From Phlebopus portentosus (Eukaryota; Basidiomycota; Agaricomycetes; Boletales; Boletinellaceae): a stretch of 64,000 bases of DNA. How positions within the stretch are numbered: the first letter of the stretch is position 1; each line of letters begins with the position of its first letter. Location of the stretch: contig JAYXKI010000003.1 in the NCBI GenBank assembly GCA_037892935.1, positions 1,178,001 to 1,242,000 on the forward strand. Direction: 5' to 3'. The notes below the pieces were generated by a model. That model searched no databases. It saw nothing but the letters and a program-made list of their open reading frames with translations, and was not told the DNA's origin. This document shows, piece after piece, positions 59,109 through 64,000 of the stretch. The position numbers and the translations under genes were made by a program.

Positions 59109-61307
59109 TCACTCTCCGAAATCACATTACTGACTTATACTAAAGGCACATATCCTCATGTATAATGTCAATTATTTGGCTCGGATACCGAAAGGGATGG
59201 CATTTGAAGAATCTTGTAACTATCTCGCCATGGTGTTGAAGTCATCACGTTCGGTAGAAACCATTTGATTTTTTATTTTTTTGTGTAACAATCAGCGTAA
59301 CTGCCCGGGTAGACGTTGTACTCTTTGTTCCCCAGACACCCCTGCATTCCCGCCGGGATGGGCTTCGGTACGACAAAGAATTTCAAAATCAAACTGTGCG
59401 TAGCAACTTTGAGCTTCTGCGCATTGGTGCCCGGTCACTGATGGCCATTCTAATTGTCCTTGATAGGGCAAGCATCAATGATCGAGGAGACTTTAGCCGT
59501 GAGGATCTACCCGAAAGCCTATATGAGGTTAATCATTAGATCAGGAACGCTCTGTCCTTTGGTACGATTCGATCGTATCACAGTCATCCCCCTTTGCATC
59601 TACGCAACGACAAAGTAGCCGGATACCATACAACGTCTTTTGGTTCTTCTGCGGTGATCAGTCTCCTTTTTGTGCATCCATCTGCGCCCATGTAGCCTTT
59701 AGCTTCTTGATGTCGATAAATATGCCGCAACCATTCGTTTGCTTCTCCTGCCCCTCACATACACGTAAATTGTCCTTCATCTGATTTCAAAGGCAGGAAT
59801 AATTGCTTCTATTCCTCTGACGGTGATTACATCGCGGAGGAGATAGATCGTGGCGTACTTGTCCTCCTATCTGGCTTAGGCTTCTTCATCCTGATTCGCG
59901 CTCGACTCCCATGTAATCTCCGCGAACATCATCATCATTCGTCACAAACATAGATGCAGACAACATGTGCTCGCAGCAGAAAGGAGACACTCACACACCA
60001 CAAGGCGATCATTGTTCTCGAAGTACAGAAGCGCAGAATTTCAGTGAATCAGTCGACTCGGGATGTAAACCCCCACTCCGATGGACACAATGGGTGTTCA
60101 TTGACCTCCTCCGATGCTTCTCCCGTTGACGAACAAGTTGCCGTGCGACGCTCCTCTTCTTCTCCAATGAGTCTACAAGCTCCGGCATGTGATTGCTCAC
60201 AAAGGCTGTGCTGATCCGATCACCTTCGAGTTGTTGGAGTTGAGGCCGGTTTGTGTCCCCCGCGCGAGAGCGCCGAATAATTACAACAAGCTTCCTTGTG
60301 CCCTCTGCCGACGAGAAGACTACTAGAACGTATCTGAGGAATGATTTCTTTCAATCACGGTAACCTTGCGATTCAAGAGTCCCCATCGTCTTCTTTTCCT
60401 CTTGCCAAAAACTTTTCTGAACGACTGACTCAGACAGCACCTCTGCTTCCTTTGCTAAAGTGGAGTACTGGCTTCTTCTCACCGGTAATCAAATATCGGG
60501 CTTTAGCCGGACTAAGAATCCTTCGTATGTTCAATTGACCGGCATGAAATATACAGGGACCCACGGGGACCATGCAGAAGACCAGAAAGCCAAGGGATTT
60601 GTCGATATGTTACTCCATATTAATCTCCTCGAGGAGGAGCGGCGGCTTGCAGGCCTGCCGCTTGTATACGTTCCGACGGAGCTGGTGGAATTGAACGTCA
60701 AACAATTGACCGATCAGCTTAAGAAGCTTCGAAAAATGGACACGAGCTTACCTGCAGTATCAACCATCAAGAAAAAGGACGACAAAATCGTCGCGGCCCT
60801 GTGCGCCCTCGTACGGAAGAACTTGTGCACGGTCGATTCGATTCCCGAGCACTACCGTTCCATTGTCACATCAAGACGGCCTCTGCCCCAGTAGAATAGA
60901 GAGACGATTCCTTTTTGATAATCTGAATGTGGTCGAGATCTGTAGAATCTTAATGACATTTGCAGCTTACAGAGCGACGTTCATAGACATTTGACTTGCG
61001 CAGCACTGAGCTAGACAAGACGGTCGGACACGAAGTGCATTATATGCACTCCGTTTTGAGTACACAAGAGTTATTTTTTCATATTATTTCAAGAGAGTCT
61101 TCATATAGTCTGAAATGCTATAAAAACAAGCATAGATTTGTGTTGTGGAGGCAGTCCATAGCACATTGTGGTCGAGAGTGAAGTATTATACAACATTTCT
61201 AAGCGACCTACTATATTGAGAAAACTTTCGAACTTTTCGAATCCACCCTTACCTGAAGTCAGGACTTTGTTCTCAAAAATTTAGTCACAATGGCCTTCAT
61301 AGAGACC
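59109..61307 (+). repeat. Duplicated block, copy 2 (longer copy)
   Basis: This is the direct-orientation partner of 53921-55518. It keeps about 650 bp that copy 1 has lost, including an open reading frame at 60544-60894. The match resumes at CTTTTCGAATCCACC (about 61234) and ends in CTTCATAGAGACC at 61307. Confidence 0.85.
60544..60894 (+). CDS. Hypothetical protein inside duplicated block copy 2
   Basis: An intact frame of 116 codons opens MKYTGTHGDHAEDQKAKGF and continues VDMLLHINLLEEERRLAGLP, ELNVKQLTDQLKKLRKMDTS and DDKIVAALCALVRKNLCTV, ending at 60892-60894. It is charged, with predicted helices, and is not obviously low-complexity. I do not recognise it. The frame also runs upstream to about 60460 without another ATG. 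Copy 1 of the block has lost most of this region. It may be a fragment of an element-encoded protein. Confidence 0.4.
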   Translation: MKYTGTHGDHAEDQKAKGFVDMLLHINLLEEERRLAGLPLVYVPTELVELNVKQLTDQLKKLRKMDTSLPAVSTIKKKDDKIVAALCALVRKNLCTVDSIPEHYRSIVTSRRPLPQ

Positions 61308-61457
61308 TCACTGAATTTGGTCCTTTAATTACTTAACGACTGCATAGACAAGATCGAATCATAGTCTCATACAGGCTCATTGGGCATAGGTAGGGTATAT
61401 GATCGTAGTCACAAACAAACGATAGTGATGGTGTCGCACATTGTTCACTCCGTCTCT

Positions 61458-61895
61458 TCAGTATCGGGAAGTGCGGGTACGAGATCCAGAACTTCTAGAG
61501 CGAATTCCAAACATGTGTTTAATACGGGACGTGAGACTCGGATGACCATGAGCCTCATTGCCACGACCCTAATAGAAAGAAATGTCTTCAGCTATAGAGA
61601 TCTTCTTATAAAATTAAGTACGCACCATCGCGCGGAGTTCGTGCTTAGCGTGCTTGCGACCCTGTCCGGTTGTGTTCGGGTTGTGAAGGGCAGCTCTGAG
61701 TGACAGCGTTCAAAATATGAAAAATCTCGGAGAATCAATAAAGGCGTCGTACTTGTAACCTCCAGCGCGACGATCTGGGTCAGCGCGGTGGAAAAGGCCG
61801 CGGCGCGTTCCAGTTCGCGAAGTACCACCGGAGAAGAAGCCACCTCGGCGAGTTCTAGTGCCAGTGGTGTGATGCGTACGAGAAGAGCCGAACAT
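61458..61895 (-). CDS. CON-6 (conidiation protein 6) family small protein
   Basis: The start MFGSSRTHHTTGTRTRRGGF is at 61895. Exon 1 runs to RADPDRRAGGYK. An intron (about 61746-61690) joins in phase to AALHNPNTTGQGRKHAKHEL, and another joins RAM to GRGNEAHGHPSLTSRIKHMF, with stop at 61458-61460. The product is about 107 residues, very basic and Gly/Arg/Thr-rich. The core AGGYKAALHNPNTTGQGRK matches the repeat of CON-6 proteins (usually GGYKAA-x-HNPN-x-S), small proteins abundant in fungal spores and under stress, with unknown biochemical function. One copy of the motif is present. It diverges from TAD1. Confidence 0.75.
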
Positions 61896-62259
61896 TGTTT
61901 AGATTGGAAATTAGTCTGAAAGTCTTTGGGATGTTTTAGTCGCGAATGGTGATGCGATGGGCTTTGAACAAGAAATCAGTCCTTGAGTCCGTTTTTTATG
62001 CCTGAAAGATGGAGTGCGTAAATTAGCCACACGTCATCGTTGCGTAGGTCAAAGTTCTTGGCAACCGCATCTAGACAGAGGTTTTCGTGAATGTGACGAT
62101 GGCTATGCAATACAATGCATATCAATTTGGAGAATTTCTTGATGAAATGGGCGTAGGTTCAGAGCGAACGCACCACATATTCGCCTGATATGGAAATAGG
62201 TGGAACTTTTCGCGGGCTAAAGTGTAAGCGAAAACACCGCCACAGCCCACGGAATATCA
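61896..62259. promoter_or_regulatory. Divergent upstream region, CON-6 type gene / TAD1
   Basis: This is 364 bp between divergent starts. No exon is supported. Confidence 0.4.
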
Positions 62260-63956
62260 ATGCTCTCCACTGACGATGTTGACGCGCTTGTCACGCGTGT
62301 TCATGACCAGTTCAGAGCGTGCAACTTCAGGCCCTCGACTGATTATCAGTATACTGTTCTAGCCACTTTTGTCCTTCAATGTTCTTCTGCTAGAAAGTAT
62401 AACGAGTTCAAAGTAGTCTCGTTAGCGACGGGCGCGAAATGTCTCCCAACAGCGCGATACCCGCCTCGGGGTGACACGCTGCATGACAGCCACGCGGAAG
62501 TGCTTGCGCGTCGAGCTTTTGTCAGGTGGCTTTACGAAGAAAGTCAACGCACTATGCACGCGTCAAATGGTTCGCAGTGGATTGAACGATGTGAAGAGGG
62601 GAAGTGGAAGCTCAAAAAAGATGTGAAGCTGCACATGTACATTTCGACAGTTCCGTGTAAGTCTTTTCGTTTTCTTTCTTCTTGTTCTTACACTTATGCC
62701 TACTTTATATGCGCGTCTGCGTCCTCCTATACGTCTAATGTTGACTTGACTACCGACTTATATCTTCTATTCGCTTGGAATCTTGTAGGCGGAGACGCGT
62801 CAATGCGCTTTCTCGCGTCCTCTCAAGATCCAGTGATGGCAGCTCTGAAAGGCTCAGCTCCGCCCGTGGCGCCTCCACCCGGCGCCGCTTCTCGCGGCCG
62901 GAACAATTACTCACTGTACGGAGTTCTTCGCACGAAACCGGGACGTGCAGACTCGCCTCCGACGCTTTGCATGTCATGCAGCGACAAAATCGCGTAATAT
63001 GACATATCCTTCAATTCGAAGTGTTCAAAACATATCTGAAGCTGGTGTCATTCCTTCCAGAGCTTTCAATGTCCTGGGCATTCAGGGTTCCTTGGCTGGG
63101 AATATCTTCCAGCCTATTTACCTTGACAGTATCATTATAGGCGATGTGCCAGAGGAGTTGCGAGATCTCGTCAGAGAAGACTGTGAGCGAGCATTCTATG
63201 GAAGACTTGCCGTTCTCACTGGTGAGTTCAATTTGCATATTTCATGGCCAAATTCTCCTAAGATTTTCTGAATGTCTCAGGACTTCCTGATTCGTATCGA
63301 CTAGCCAAACCTACGCTGCATTTCACCAACATTAACTTTATCTACTCGCGATCAGCTTTACAAGTTTTTAGGCCCGACAATCCGCCGCCTTCATCCAGTA
63401 ATGAATGTACATACATAACTATCTCTTCTCTATTCTCCTTTTGGACGGACTCTGAAACATGCGTATTTAGCGCTGTGCTGGACTGCAGATTCTCCGAACG
63501 ACAATAGCCAAGAGGTGATCATCAACGGCATACGGCGTGGTATCGGAGCAAAACAGCGTGGACTCGAGAAATATTGGTCTGTCAGGTTTCCGTAACCTCT
63601 TTACGCTGTTGCTGAAAGGTCTGTCACAGGCCGCGGCTGTGCAAACTGCAACTATTTAGGCTATATGAAGAGACATCACGGATTCTCGATCTTCCGACCT
63701 TCGTGTAAGCAGCTGCTTTTCTGCGCAAAGCTCGATGGACTCTATAGACACATTTGTAAGACCCGGAACAACATATCATGATGCAAAGCAGTCCAACTCA
63801 CATTTCCAAATTGCGCGGTCTGCACTCAAAGGCCCTGCTGGTCCATTTGCAGGCTGGCTCGTCAGCGGGAAGAAATGGGATTCATTTGACGTTGAAGGTA
63901 ATATACTTGAGGCAGGCAGTACTATTGATCCGACGCCTTCACCAGCGAAGGACTAG
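62260..63956 (+). CDS. TAD1: tRNA-specific adenosine deaminase 1 (TAD1/ADAT1)
   Basis: The start MLSTDDVDALVTRVHDQFRA is at 62260. The deaminase domain shows TVLATFVLQCSSARKYNEF, then GDTLHDSHAEVLARRAFVRW with the zinc His and catalytic Glu (HAE), the first Cys in YISTVPCGDASMRF and the second in LCMSCSDKIA. Later exons read FNVLGIQGSLAGNIFQPIYL, CERAFYGRLAVLT, FIYSRSALQVFRPDNPPP, GIRRGIGAKQRGLEKYW and FAGWLVSGKKWDSFDVEG, with stop at 63954-63956. Tad1 deaminates adenosine 37 to inosine in tRNA-Ala. About eight exons encode about 440 residues. The usual WN-x-LG after the second Cys reads FNVLG here. Confidence 0.93.
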
Positions 63957-64000
63957 GGAATTGTCGAAAATGGCATTCATGATGTGGATTTGGAAAGCTG

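Noticed and set aside
53921..61307. A complete LTR retrotransposon with the two blocks as LTRs
   Set aside because: The blocks lack TG...CA ends, and the interior holds a cellular kinase gene with no gag, reverse transcriptase or integrase.

Overview
The window is nuclear DNA of a filamentous basidiomycete, most likely an Agaricomycete. Nearly every gene is cut by many short GT-AG introns (mostly 45-65 nt), genes lie close together on both strands, and the protein set is typical of mushrooms: an SPX-ankyrin regulator, an HBS1/SKI7 locus, a tandem array of berberine-bridge-like oxidases, and a small CON-6 type protein. No rRNA, tRNA, CRISPR array or intact transposon was recognised.

Layout. 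1-2200 (+): 3' part of an ABC exporter whose start lies outside the window. 2495-6181 (-): PHO81/NUC-2 type phosphate regulator. 6441-7824 (-): peroxin PEX12. 8235-9308 (+): unrecognised membrane-type protein with two frame breaks. 9497-10195 (-): mitochondrial single-stranded DNA binding protein, divergent from HBS1/SKI7 at 10409-15018 (+). 15549-16687 (-): AMPK1-type glycogen-binding domain protein. 17504-30155 (+): four paralogous FAD-linked oxidases, with a small basic protein and a Tyr/Gly-rich protein (-) between copies 3 and 4. 30384-32513 (+): bestrophin-like channel, convergent with the complex I 24-kDa subunit (-). 34080-37404 (-): MscS-type channel with an EF-hand. 37927-41353 (+): large Q-rich/RGG protein. 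41567-42697 (+): proteasome alpha subunit. 42841-44515 (-): COX15, divergent from a BolA3-type protein at 44706-45194 (+).

From 45.2 kb onward genes thin out. There is a decayed alpha/beta-hydrolase near 47 kb, a METTL21-type methyltransferase at 48483-50421 (-), a Ser/Pro-rich protein with a PPxY motif at 50.6 kb, and a 1.6-2.2 kb block present twice in direct orientation (53.9-55.5 and 59.1-61.3 kb) around an AIM9-like kinase. The right end carries a CON-6 type gene (-) and the tRNA adenosine deaminase TAD1 (+).

Most genes are housekeeping and do not form a pathway, although mitochondrial functions are common (RIM1, complex I, COX15, BOL3, AIM9). The two strongest observations are these. 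First, the HBS1 locus has a phase-compatible alternative long exon that ends in its own stop and carries a Ski7-like motif, so one gene probably makes both an Hbs1 GTPase and a Ski7 exosome adaptor. Second, the four oxidases all keep a 14-nt microexon encoding the flavin-contacting TGVGG loop.
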